From positions 1 through 27,055 of the IMG/VR virus record IMGVR_UViG_3300047481_001936: a DNA stretch of 27,055 nucleotides, one strand, 5' to 3'. Positions 7,031 to 14,005 of this stretch are shown here, piece by piece (the first letter of the stretch is position 1; the number at the start of each line of letters is the position of its first letter). Below the pieces are notes generated by a model. It was not told the DNA's origin and ran no database searches. It saw nothing but the letters and a program-made list of their open reading frames with translations. A program made the position numbers and the translations under genes. The DNA is from a virus.

Positions 7031-8962
7031 ATGAATGATATTAAATTGCCAACTCTTTATCAAGAGTTTATACACCTTTCTCGTTACTCACGCTGGCTTG
7101 AAACAGAAAAGAGGAGAGAAACATGGCAGGAAACTGTAAGTCGATATTTTAATTTCTTTGAAAGTCACCTCAAAGAAAAGCAAAATTTTATATTGACTTC
7201 AGAATTAAGAAGTGAATTAGAAACAGCAGTTTTGAATTTAGAAATAATGCCTAGCATGAGAGCATTGATGACTGCTGGAGAGGCACTTGACCGCGATAAT
7301 ACCGCAGGGTATAATTGCTCATATGTTGCAGTCAATCGTGTACGAGCATTTGATGAAATATTATACATACTCATGTGTGGCACCGGCGTCGGTTTCTCCG
7401 TCGAAAGACAATATGTTGAAAAACTTCCAACGATTGCGGAGGAATTTACAAACAGTGAAACCACTATTGTTGTCCAAGATAGTAAGGCTGGTTGGGCTAA
7501 GGCGTACAGGGAACTTGTTTCCTTACTTATTGGAGGCCAAATTCCAAAATGGGACATGTCAAAGGTTCGTCCTTCTGGCGCAAGACTTAAGACATTTGGT
7601 GGCCGTGCGTCCGGTCCGGGGCCATTGGAAGATCTCTTTAGATTCACAACTGACACTTTTAAAAAGGCTTCAGGAAGAAAACTCACTTCCATCGAATGCC
7701 ATGATATCGTCTGTAAGATTGCAGAAGTTGTCGTGGTCGGAGGTGTGCGACGATCTGCACTTATATCACTTAGTAATCTCACTGATGAACGGATGCGGGA
7801 TGCAAAGTCAGGGGCTTGGTGGAACGACAATCCGCAACGCGCATTGGCCAACAACTCAGTTGCTTACAAAGAAAAACCAGACATGGGCATTTTCATGGAG
7901 GAATGGGTTTCTCTCTATAAGAGCAAGAGTGGTGAGCGTGGTATCTTCAATCGTGACGCTTGCAAAAAGACTGTTGCTAAACTAGGTGATCGTCGTGATG
8001 CTGGTTATGAGTTTGGAACAAATCCTTGCTCAGAAATTATTCTTCGTGACCGTGAGTTTTGCAATTTAACAGAAGTTGTTGTTCGTTCCACAGATACTGC
8101 CGAAGATCTTGCTCGAAAAGTTCGTTTAGCAACAATTCTTGGAACATTTCAAGCATCACTCACAAACTTTCCATATCTTTCTAGCGAATGGAAAAAGAAT
8201 TGTGAAGAGGAATGTCTCTTGGGTGTGTCTTTAACCGGAATATTAGACAATGAAGACATGACTACGGATGTCATTAATCTAGAAAAGGGATTGGTAAAAC
8301 TGAAACAAATAGCAATAGATGTCAACAAGGAATTTGCAAAAAAGATTGGAATCAACCAAGCAGCAGCAATTACTTGTGTAAAACCATCAGGAACAGTATC
8401 ACAACTTGTTGATGCTGCATCGGGAATTCATCCAAGACACAGCCAATACTATGTTAGAACAGTTCGTGCAGATAGAAAAGATCCACTATGTCAAATGATG
8501 ATTGACCTTGGATTTCCACACGAACCATGTGTAATGAAACCCGATTCTGTCATGGTTTTCTCTTTCCCGATGAAATCACCGGATGGTTGTCTGACAAGAA
8601 ATGATTTAACCGCAATAGAACATTTACAACTTTGGTTAACTTATCAAAGGTTCTGGTGTGAGCATAAACCAAGCATAACAATCACTGTTCGTGAGAATGA
8701 ATGGATGGAGGTTGGTGCATGGGTCTACAAGCACTTTGATGAAATTAGCGGTATTTCATTCCTACCACACAGTGATCATAATTATCGCCAAGCACCCTAT
8801 CAAGAGTGCGGAAAAGAAGAACATGATTTACTTTTGGCAAAAATGCCAAACGGTGTGAATTGGTTGGATTTGATTAAATACGAAAAAGAAGACAAAACAT
8901 CAGGAACACAAACTTTTGCCTGTAGTGGCGATAAGTGTGAATTAGTAGATATTACTTCTTAG
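7031..8962 (+). CDS. nrdJ: Class II (adenosylcobalamin-dependent) ribonucleotide reductase
   Basis: This 643-residue reductase is of the monomeric ribonucleoside-triphosphate reductase type. The active-site NPCSEI (about residues 331-336) provides the radical-bearing Cys and the Glu. The first redox Cys is in YNCSY (about 94-98), its partner in EFCNL, and the C-terminal reducing pair in CSGDKC near the end. PSGTVSQL and GIHPRHS.YYVRTVRAD segments are typical of phage B12-dependent enzymes. No small radical subunit gene lies nearby, consistent with class II. AGGAG precedes ATG 7031 by 7 nt. The gene ends in an 11-nt tail-to-tail overlap with the next, opposite gene, with no hairpin terminator seen. 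It implies that the host makes or imports cobalamin. Confidence 0.93.
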   Translation: MNDIKLPTLYQEFIHLSRYSRWLETEKRRETWQETVSRYFNFFESHLKEKQNFILTSELRSELETAVLNLEIMPSMRALMTAGEALDRDNTAGYNCSYVAVNRVRAFDEILYILMCGTGVGFSVERQYVEKLPTIAEEFTNSETTIVVQDSKAGWAKAYRELVSLLIGGQIPKWDMSKVRPSGARLKTFGGRASGPGPLEDLFRFTTDTFKKASGRKLTSIECHDIVCKIAEVVVVGGVRRSALISLSNLTDERMRDAKSGAWWNDNPQRALANNSVAYKEKPDMGIFMEEWVSLYKSKSGERGIFNRDACKKTVAKLGDRRDAGYEFGTNPCSEIILRDREFCNLTEVVVRSTDTAEDLARKVRLATILGTFQASLTNFPYLSSEWKKNCEEECLLGVSLTGILDNEDMTTDVINLEKGLVKLKQIAIDVNKEFAKKIGINQAAAITCVKPSGTVSQLVDAASGIHPRHSQYYVRTVRADRKDPLCQMMIDLGFPHEPCVMKPDSVMVFSFPMKSPDGCLTRNDLTAIEHLQLWLTYQRFWCEHKPSITITVRENEWMEVGAWVYKHFDEISGISFLPHSDHNYRQAPYQECGKEEHDLLLAKMPNGVNWLDLIKYEKEDKTSGTQTFACSGDKCELVDITS

Positions 8963-9209
8963 TACCTTTTGTTCTACTTCTAATAATCTCGCGGATGTCC
9001 ATCTCTTCATCTTGATGGGCATCCGCTTGTTTATGTAATTTTTCTGCCTTTTCTTGGTTTCCTGCCTCTTTTGCCTTGACAGCATTATCACGAACAACAC
9101 TTACTTTTTTGGAATAAGTGTTTCCGAGTTTTCTTAACTCGCTTGTTGGCAGTTTCATTAATTCTGACTTTGGGTGACTTTCTTTTAAAAATGATGCGAA
9201 TGATTTCAT
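8952..9209 (-). CDS. Small helical late protein with T4-like capsid-targeting N-terminus
   Basis: This 85-residue, highly charged, mainly helical protein begins MKSFASFLKESHPK. The start resembles the capsid-targeting peptide of T4 internal proteins (MKTYQEFIAE followed by A), cut after Glu by the gp21 prohead protease; here the cut would be after LKE, before Ser. The rest is Lys/Glu/Ala-rich, as expected for a packaged internal protein. ATG 9209 has GAGGA 7 nt upstream and a CATAAATA late promoter at 9226-9233. It is the only - strand gene between the RNR and the resolvase, and its end overlaps the RNR by 11 nt. Function is inferred only from these similarities. Confidence 0.65.
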   Translation of the reverse strand: MKSFASFLKESHPKSELMKLPTSELRKLGNTYSKKVSVVRDNAVKAKEAGNQEKAEKLHKQADAHQDEEMDIREIIRSRTKGTKK

Positions 9210-9225
9210 AGTTTATCCTCAACTA

Positions 9226-9233
9226 TATTTATG
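9226..9233 (-). promoter_or_regulatory. T4-type late promoter (CATAAATA)
   Basis: The - strand reads CATAAATA, one mismatch from the T4 late consensus TATAAATA. The predicted start 6 nt downstream gives an 11-nt leader carrying GAGGA before ATG 9209. This is the same spacing as at the other late promoters of the window. Confidence 0.6.
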
Positions 9234-9250
9234 TTTTTATTAAATAGGCG

Positions 9251-9258
9251 TATAAATA
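9251..9258 (+). promoter_or_regulatory. T4-type late promoter (TATAAATA) in front of structured RNA
   Basis: This is an exact TATAAATA on the + strand. The T4 rule puts the start 6 nt after the last A, at G9264, one base before a 13-bp stem-loop begins. The overlapping bases 9257-9264 read CATAAATA on the other strand, so the site could also fire toward the gene at 9209. Confidence 0.65.
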
Positions 9259-9264
9259 TTTATG

Positions 9265-9339
9265 ACCCACGCAACTGTGAGATTAACCACCCGAAGTTGA
9301 TGGGGGAGCTAAGACTCCAATCTCCGCAGTTGCGTGGGT
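9265..9339 (+). ncRNA. Candidate structured RNA (branched stem-loop)
   Basis: Bases 9265-9277 pair perfectly with 9327-9339 (13 bp, ACCCACGCAACTG). After a small internal loop (9278 against 9325-9326), 9279-9284 pair with 9319-9324 (GAGATT with AATCTC). The interior can form two arms: a hairpin at 9305-9318 (GGAG, 6-nt loop, CTCC) and a C-rich/G-rich arm at about 9287-9304. By count 41 of 75 bases are G or C, well above the surroundings. There is no open frame or tRNA fold. A late promoter places the transcript start at the stem base, and TTTT follows at 9344-9347. It could be a stable small RNA, or a structured leader of the resolvase gene if transcription continues. Confidence 0.5.
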
Positions 9340-9350
9340 AAAGTTTTATG

Positions 9351-9358
9351 CATAAATA
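9351..9358 (+). promoter_or_regulatory. Possible late promoter (CATAAATA) at a leaderless start
   Basis: CATAAATA ends 5 nt before ATG 9364, so a T4-type late start (6 nt after the last A) would fall on the A of that ATG. There is no Shine-Dalgarno sequence before the gene, which fits a leaderless transcript. The site is one mismatch from consensus. Confidence 0.4.
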
Positions 9359-9363
9359 TTAGT

Positions 9364-9924
9364 ATGATTATTGCAGGAATTGATTATAGTTTAAATGGAC
9401 CGGCAATTTGTGTAGCCAATACGGATAAATCTTTTTGTTTTGATAATTGTTCTTTTTATTTTCTAACAGATGTAAAAAGAAATGCAAAAACATTTTTAAC
9501 AAACATCCATGGCGAAGCATTTGAAGACTACAATGAAGATTGTGAGAGATACGACACATTATCCGATTGGGTGATGCGCGTTTGTTCTGGTTGCGAACAG
9601 ATAGCACTTGAGGGTTACGCTTATGGAGCACAGGGTAGGGTGTTTCATATAGCAGAAAATACTGGTTTATTGAAGTATAAAATTTATCAAACAAGAACAC
9701 CATTGACAATTATCCCACCAACAGAAGTCAAAAAATATGCAACCGGCAAAGGAAATTCCGATAAGCAAAAAATGTATAGTTCTTTTGTTTTGGATACAAA
9801 TATTTTTCTAAACACAATAATGACACCGGACAAGAAAGAAATTTCAAGTCCGGTGTCAGATATTGTAGATTCTTTTTATATTTGTAAGATACTTTATAAC
9901 AAAATTTTAGACTCTTCTTCTTGA
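9364..9924 (+). CDS. RuvC-like Holliday junction resolvase
   Basis: This 186-residue RNase H-fold nuclease opens MIIAGIDYSLNG, where D7 is the first catalytic acid. IALEGYAYG at about residue 80 gives the catalytic Glu, and SPVSDIVDSFYICK near the C-terminus gives the last acidic residues. VKKYATGKGNSDKQKM is the usual basic segment of phage RuvC-like proteins. It would resolve branched DNA before packaging, the role of gp49 in T4. I chose ATG 9364 because RuvC proteins begin directly with the first strand; an in-frame GTG at 9334 lies inside the RNA stem. Its last 18 nt overlap the opposite gene at 9907, and its 3' end contains a perfect inverted repeat. Confidence 0.85.
   Translation: MIIAGIDYSLNGPAICVANTDKSFCFDNCSFYFLTDVKRNAKTFLTNIHGEAFEDYNEDCERYDTLSDWVMRVCSGCEQIALEGYAYGAQGRVFHIAENTGLLKYKIYQTRTPLTIIPPTEVKKYATGKGNSDKQKMYSSFVLDTNIFLNTIMTPDKKEISSPVSDIVDSFYICKILYNKILDSSS
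9821..9858. terminator. Perfect 11-bp inverted repeat inside the resolvase 3' end
   Basis: TGACACCGGAC (9821-9831) and GTCCGGTGTCA (9848-9858) are perfect complements around a 16-nt loop. The element is GC-rich for this genome and sits 49 nt beyond the stop of the converging - strand operon, with U-rich sequence on both sides. It probably terminates that operon and perhaps transcripts from the + side too, while also encoding resolvase residues. Confidence 0.55.
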
Positions 9925-10533
9925 ACTCACTAAAGAAGCAATCGCAAGTAAACCTATAGCACCGGGTGAGGGTATTGCATTGACACCAAATCCACAAAAA
10001 TCAATGAGATTACCCTGTGTGGTTCCACCAGTTGCACTTACTGCTTCGAATGCAAATCTTGTCATATTTCCAATCGAAACTATTGAACCAGTATGAAACT
10101 GCCATGCAGTCTCGTCTGCACTGAATGTATTTTGATATAGGATTGTGTCATCCCCTCCACCATAGGTCTGATCTGTTCCCAAATCTATGATTGAAAGTTG
10201 CATAACATCAACACCATATCTTCCTCTGTGTGCAAAATGCCAATTTATTGTATTATTGTCACCCAACCCATTTACATGTTGGTAAAGTGTAGATGCATAA
10301 TTTGCATTTAGTTCTGCAAAAGAATTGCCTTCATATGCGGGTGTTCCTAAAAATCCATCAGACCATATTTCTAATGTATTGTCTGGTGCAGTTGTTGCCC
10401 AATTTAGTGTTGGATCTGAACCAGAATAGAAACCATAACCCCAAACAGTAAAATCCTCAAAACCACCATTAACTAGATCTGCCGAGCATGTTGTAGATAG
10501 ACTGATAGCCAGCAAAAGTGGTAACTTGTTCAT
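9907..10533 (-). CDS. Secreted protein with PEP-CTERM-like sorting tail
   Basis: This 208-residue protein has an N-terminal signal peptide (MNKLPLLLAISLSTTCSA, likely cleaved before D). A beta-rich body begins LVNGGFED, a start common in PEP-CTERM surface proteins and carbohydrate-binding-like domains. The last ~23 residues are PSPG, a hydrophobic segment (AIGLLAIASLV) and SSRRRV. That tripartite tail is what exosortase systems recognise to process and anchor proteins at the cell surface. The PSPG variant is one I associate with Planctomycetota. Start ATG 10533 shares its A with the upstream stop (TGATG). It may coat the infected cell or act as an adhesin, but that role is inferred. It is very unusual next to phage late genes and may be of host origin. 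Confidence 0.75.
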   Translation of the reverse strand: MNKLPLLLAISLSTTCSADLVNGGFEDFTVWGYGFYSGSDPTLNWATTAPDNTLEIWSDGFLGTPAYEGNSFAELNANYASTLYQHVNGLGDNNTINWHFAHRGRYGVDVMQLSIIDLGTDQTYGGGDDTILYQNTFSADETAWQFHTGSIVSIGNMTRFAFEAVSATGGTTQGNLIDFCGFGVNAIPSPGAIGLLAIASLVSSRRRV

Positions 10534-11252
10534 CAAACTCTCTTTCTTGTTGAAAATAGTTGCGGAATCGCAAACAATGTCAATGTACCAACCGATGGTA
10601 CATTGTTTTGTGGTAAGTAGAATCCAGTTTCTATGCCGTAATATTCCCCGAACCCATAGTTTGTTCCTAGAGCAATGGTCGTAGAGTATTCGTCAAATGG
10701 CAATGCACTTGGCGTAAAGAAAAATGTATGCATGTCTGGGTTGACTGCTTGAATAGCGGGTACAAAATCTTGAGGCACTATATTTTTTGTAATCAATTGT
10801 GCAGGATTTATTTTAACTTGTTGTGTTTCTTCTACAAGTGTTGGTTCTTGCGGTTTTATTTCATCTTTAAATCTTGCAACTTCGTCCTCAAGACGATATG
10901 GCCTTGTTTCCTCTTTTTGATCAATTTTCTTTTTTGGAATATAAGCAAATTGTAATTTTTGAAAAGGAGCAAGTGCTTGTTTATTTTTTTCTTCTGCTTT
11001 TTCTTCTTCTTTTGTTTCTTCTAATTGTGTTTTTTGTAACTCTTTTGCAGAAGAAACTACAGAACCAAATGAAGAAATGTAAGAAGCAGCATTCTTTATT
11101 ATTTGTTCGCCGGCCAATGTTAAAGAAACACTCATTACTATTGTCATAGTATGCAGTGATTTCTCTAATTGTTTTACTTTTTGTTTTGCGTCGTCACATG
11201 CCTTTGCACATGTTGTACAACCGCTGTGTTTTTGTTCCGATACTTTAGCCAT
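10533..11252 (-). CDS. Membrane protein with Lys/Glu-rich middle and PEP-CTERM-like tail
   Basis: This 239-residue protein has a Cys-containing N-terminus (SGCTTCAKACDD), a hydrophobic helix at about residues 33-50 and a long Glu/Lys-rich, probably coiled or disordered stretch (about 75-165). A beta-like region rich in Phe, Tyr and Gly follows. The last ~24 residues are VPSVG, a hydrophobic run (TLTLFAIPQLF) and STRKRV, a degenerate copy of the PEP-CTERM tail seen in the next gene. There is no classical signal peptide. GGGGAGGA precedes ATG 11252. The two genes overlap by one base and are co-transcribed, so they may act together at the cell envelope. No family recognised. Confidence 0.65.
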   Translation of the reverse strand: MAKVSEQKHSGCTTCAKACDDAKQKVKQLEKSLHTMTIVMSVSLTLAGEQIIKNAASYISSFGSVVSSAKELQKTQLEETKEEEKAEEKNKQALAPFQKLQFAYIPKKKIDQKEETRPYRLEDEVARFKDEIKPQEPTLVEETQQVKINPAQLITKNIVPQDFVPAIQAVNPDMHTFFFTPSALPFDEYSTTIALGTNYGFGEYYGIETGFYLPQNNVPSVGTLTLFAIPQLFSTRKRV

Positions 11253-11294
11253 GTCATCCTCCCCTTAAAGATGAACATAACGAAGATTACTATA

Positions 11295-11621
11295 TTATGT
11301 ATTTAATTGTTCTGGTTTGTTTGGTTTATTTTGAGTTGAATCGTCAATTCCATCACCATCTCTGTCTTTTTCATCTTTGATTAGACCATCTTCACAAATC
11401 ATTGGTTTTCGGATGAATTCTCTCCAAGCCCAAAGCAATGATATTAAAACAACAGGAGCATACCAAAGAGTCCATCCATAGGATGGTTTGGAAGCACCTT
11501 CTTGTGCAATTTCATCTTTAATTGCCATGAGAACAACATTGTCACTGGTATTATCTGGTACTATAAATGGAGTTGTGCATCCTGCTAGTAATAAAAGTGG
11601 TATATATTTTAAGTATTTCAT
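11295..11621 (-). CDS. Lipoprotein with internal membrane span, candidate spanin-like lysis protein
   Basis: This 108-residue protein has a lipobox LLAGC with Cys15, so it is predicted to be lipid-modified after export. A short polar region and a membrane segment (WYAPVVLISLLWAWREFI, about residues 53-70) follow. The tail is acidic with DRDGDGIDD, a calcium-binding DxDxDG pattern. Lipoprotein plus a second membrane anchor is the topology of unimolecular spanins, which disrupt the outer membrane at lysis, but the region between the anchors is short. It lies directly downstream of the holin-like gene (9-nt gap), which supports a lysis link. AAGGAG lies 6 nt before ATG 11621. The lipoprotein call is firm; the spanin role is inferred. 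Confidence 0.65.
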   Translation of the reverse strand: MKYLKYIPLLLLAGCTTPFIVPDNTSDNVVLMAIKDEIAQEGASKPSYGWTLWYAPVVLISLLWAWREFIRKPMICEDGLIKDEKDRDGDGIDDSTQNKPNKPEQLNT

Positions 11622-11630
11622 TGGTACTCC

Positions 11631-12071
11631 TTATGATTTGCTTGGCGTTGCTGCTGCTGTACCGAAATAGAATCCTACTATGCTTAACAATATTTCTCTA
11701 TTTTCGGATGACCAGAAAAATCCATTTATTTCAACGAAACTTTTTCTAGCAGTTTCTGGTATCAAACCAAATAATCCTTCTGGATTTTTTACATCAACCT
11801 CAACGAAGGTAGGAACACCAAAGAAAGGAAGGATAAATGGAGCAGCAAATGCACCAAATAAGACTGTAAGAACTATAATTTGTCTTACAAATTTACCGGC
11901 ATCAATACTTACTCTCTGGACTGCTTTATCTTGGTTTTCTGTTGTTTGTTGGTTTGCTTTGATCAATTGCTCGAACATTTGCTTTTGATCTGCACTTTTT
12001 TGTGCCATGAATTTGAACAAAAATCCAGTGACACCTCCTCCAACCATGCTAATTAATTCTGGTGAAAACAT
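11631..12071 (-). CDS. Holin-like membrane protein
   Basis: This 146-residue protein has hydrophobic segments near the N-terminus (SMVGGGVTGFLFKFMA), in the middle (QIIVLTVLFGAFAAPFILPF) and at the C-terminus (EILLSIVGFYFGTAA). Between the first two is an amphipathic region (EQLIKANQQTTENQDKAV). The plan resembles the three-span holin family known from gene transfer agents and marine phages, which permeabilises the inner membrane for lysozyme release. I chose ATG 12071, with AGGAGG 7 nt upstream, over the in-frame TTG at 12077. The ribosome site lies inside the end of the preceding gene, whose stop is 3 nt away. A GH24 lysozyme is encoded at 25981. Confidence 0.65.
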   Translation of the reverse strand: MFSPELISMVGGGVTGFLFKFMAQKSADQKQMFEQLIKANQQTTENQDKAVQRVSIDAGKFVRQIIVLTVLFGAFAAPFILPFFGVPTFVEVDVKNPEGLFGLIPETARKSFVEINGFFWSSENREILLSIVGFYFGTAAATPSKS

Positions 12072-12073
12072 AT

Positions 12074-14005
12074 TCAATCCTCCTTTTTATATGCGTTCTT
12101 TTTCAAAAACTTTTTCAACATTTTAACGAATTCTTTTGGTTGTTTTGCTTCCTGCCTGTCCTCTGCGCCACCAAGAGCAGCTAAAAATTTTCCCATGTTT
12201 AGTCTGTTTGCTGGCAATTCATCATCATCTTCTTCTGATGTTTCTCCACCGTCATCTTCGTATAGAGTTCCAGATACATTTTCTCTCTTTTTTACTATAT
12301 TAGACAACAGATTATTCAATATATCTAAATGCTTTTCTGAATAATTTTTTGGTTCGTATTTTATTATTTCTGGTTTTTGTTCTTCTTCCTCATCACCTTG
12401 TCTCTTAGTTTCTGGTTCAACATCCAAATAGCGCATATAGTTTGAAATATCTGGTTTTTTTGCGTATGGTGTATAATTTTTTGCTTCTTTTAATTTTTTT
12501 GGTTTCATTGTGCTTCCTCTTTTAAATTTGTCTTTTTGACCTTTATTTGCTATGGTAAATTCTGGTGGAACAAATTTTACCTGTCCCATTCCCGGCAATT
12601 CAGAAACAATTCCTTCGTGACTGCTTCCTTCATGTGGGGTTAATGGCATTTGTTCTGATGTCACGGTATCAAATATTATTTTTCTTGCTCTATCAATATG
12701 TTCATGTGCCCTGAGTGTTTTTGACAATGCTTTTTTATTTTTTAGTCCATATTCTAAATGACTTTGCAATCTTGCTTGTTGCTTTTTATTTTTTTCTTTT
12801 GCTATTTCAGCCTGTGAAAAAGCAACAAACCCTTTAATGTTTCTCGGGTGTCTTTTTTCTTGAACTGCTTGTCCAAATCTTTTAAAATGCAATCTTCTTG
12901 CACCAGATTTACTAGTTGGATCTTCGTGTTTTGCAATTTCATCTAAAAAAGTTGTCAAACTTTTATCAGAAAGTATTGATCTTGCTTTTTTGATATGGGA
13001 TCCTAATTTAGCACTTTTAACTGGATTTATTGAAAATTTTCTTTTGTTTAAGGACAATGGAGCAAAATGGTTTTCTTCTGTGCTCAATCCAGACAAATCT
13101 GGATTTGATCCTATTTTTTTACCAGTGTCTGTATCTATTTCTGAATGAACTGCAAATGTACTTTGTGCCTTTGGACTTGGTAATTTATAGCGAAGCAAAT
13201 TACCTTTCATTGTTCCTTCTGTGTCTCTAAGAATTGCATCTGCTTGGTATGATCTATTTGGTGCGATACCAGTATGACTTGCTGCTCTTAAAGCTGAAGT
13301 AAATGGCGTTACCAAATGTGGCTTGTTTGATTGAGAAGCATAGTCTGTTATTTCTTTTTCACTAAAGAAAGCAGGAGCATTTGCTCCTTTGTATTGAACA
13401 AAGGGTCTTCCTTGATGTTTTCCAAAAACAAGAGACACACTTCCGTCTGCTTTATAGGACAAATTATGACCTTGTACTGGCTTACCCTTCAAAAGACTAT
13501 GTGTTGCGTCTAAGTGTTCCAAAGCATGACTTCCCATTCCTCTGTAGAGTAATTCACCAACATGTTCTAGATGACCTGTTGTTTCTGCTTTTGGTTTTTC
13601 TTTTTTTGTTTGCTCTTCGATGTAGGAATCTAAATCTATTCCTTGTTCATTAAAATATTCAACAATAGAGTCAAAAACTTCATATGGATCTGCTCCATAT
13701 TTTTCAGATTCTTCTGCTAATAGTCCTATTCCTGTTGTTAAGTATCTTAATTGTGATTTTATTCTTGGATCTGGTATTTTATCCAACAAAACCTTTAAGT
13801 TAACAATTAATCTGTCAAATGGTGTTATGATTCCAATTGGGTTTTTTAAATAGTTTCCTTTGGCATCTATAACACCTAAGCGAAATGCATCCATATCAGT
13901 ATATTGTGTGGTAATTGCTTTTACAAATTTATAAATGGTAAAAGAGCTGACAACTCTATTTAATTCTTTTGAAGTAATTGTTCTTCTAAATGGTTTTGGT
14001 TTCAT
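12074..14005 (-). CDS. Large late protein with ligase/nucleotidyltransferase-like KxDG motif (DUF6267-like)
   Basis: This 643-residue protein resembles the phage DUF6267 family from memory. After a helical N-terminal ~140 residues, the segment at about 150-290 contains SYKADGSVSLVFGKHQGR. K185-A-D-G188 fits the KxDG nucleotide-binding motif of RNA/DNA ligases and capping enzymes, followed by a possible further motif (FAVHSEIDTDTG). Whether ligation is catalysed is unknown. The C-terminal 300 residues are basic and low-complexity, with EAKNYTPYAKK and an acidic EEDDDELPANRLNMGKFLAA tail. It starts by ATGA overlap with the preceding gene. Related genes sit among structural genes in T4-like phages, so it may be a virion protein. 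Confidence 0.65.
   Translation of the reverse strand: MKPKPFRRTITSKELNRVVSSFTIYKFVKAITTQYTDMDAFRLGVIDAKGNYLKNPIGIITPFDRLIVNLKVLLDKIPDPRIKSQLRYLTTGIGLLAEESEKYGADPYEVFDSIVEYFNEQGIDLDSYIEEQTKKEKPKAETTGHLEHVGELLYRGMGSHALEHLDATHSLLKGKPVQGHNLSYKADGSVSLVFGKHQGRPFVQYKGANAPAFFSEKEITDYASQSNKPHLVTPFTSALRAASHTGIAPNRSYQADAILRDTEGTMKGNLLRYKLPSPKAQSTFAVHSEIDTDTGKKIGSNPDLSGLSTEENHFAPLSLNKRKFSINPVKSAKLGSHIKKARSILSDKSLTTFLDEIAKHEDPTSKSGARRLHFKRFGQAVQEKRHPRNIKGFVAFSQAEIAKEKNKKQQARLQSHLEYGLKNKKALSKTLRAHEHIDRARKIIFDTVTSEQMPLTPHEGSSHEGIVSELPGMGQVKFVPPEFTIANKGQKDKFKRGSTMKPKKLKEAKNYTPYAKKPDISNYMRYLDVEPETKRQGDEEEEQKPEIIKYEPKNYSEKHLDILNNLLSNIVKKRENVSGTLYEDDGGETSEEDDDELPANRLNMGKFLAALGGAEDRQEAKQPKEFVKMLKKFLKKNAYKKED

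Noticed and set aside
7165-7854. 229-residue open frame on the - strand
   Set aside because: It lies wholly within the ribonucleotide reductase gene, whose motifs are clear; composition shadow.
7287-7985. 232-residue open frame on the + strand in another frame
   Set aside because: Alternate frame of the reductase gene with no recognisable domain.
9265-9339. tRNA or known riboswitch
   Set aside because: The outer stem is 13 bp with no D-, anticodon- or T-arm pattern or CCA, and no riboswitch consensus that I know fits, so it is left as an unnamed structured RNA.
9334-9363. GTG 9334 as resolvase start
   Set aside because: It lies in the 3' arm of the RNA stem, and RuvC-like proteins normally begin right at the first catalytic strand, as ATG 9364 gives.
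11253-11294. Promoter before the 239-residue protein gene
   Set aside because: AT-rich, but no TATAAATA-like or sigma70-like pair with proper spacing was found.
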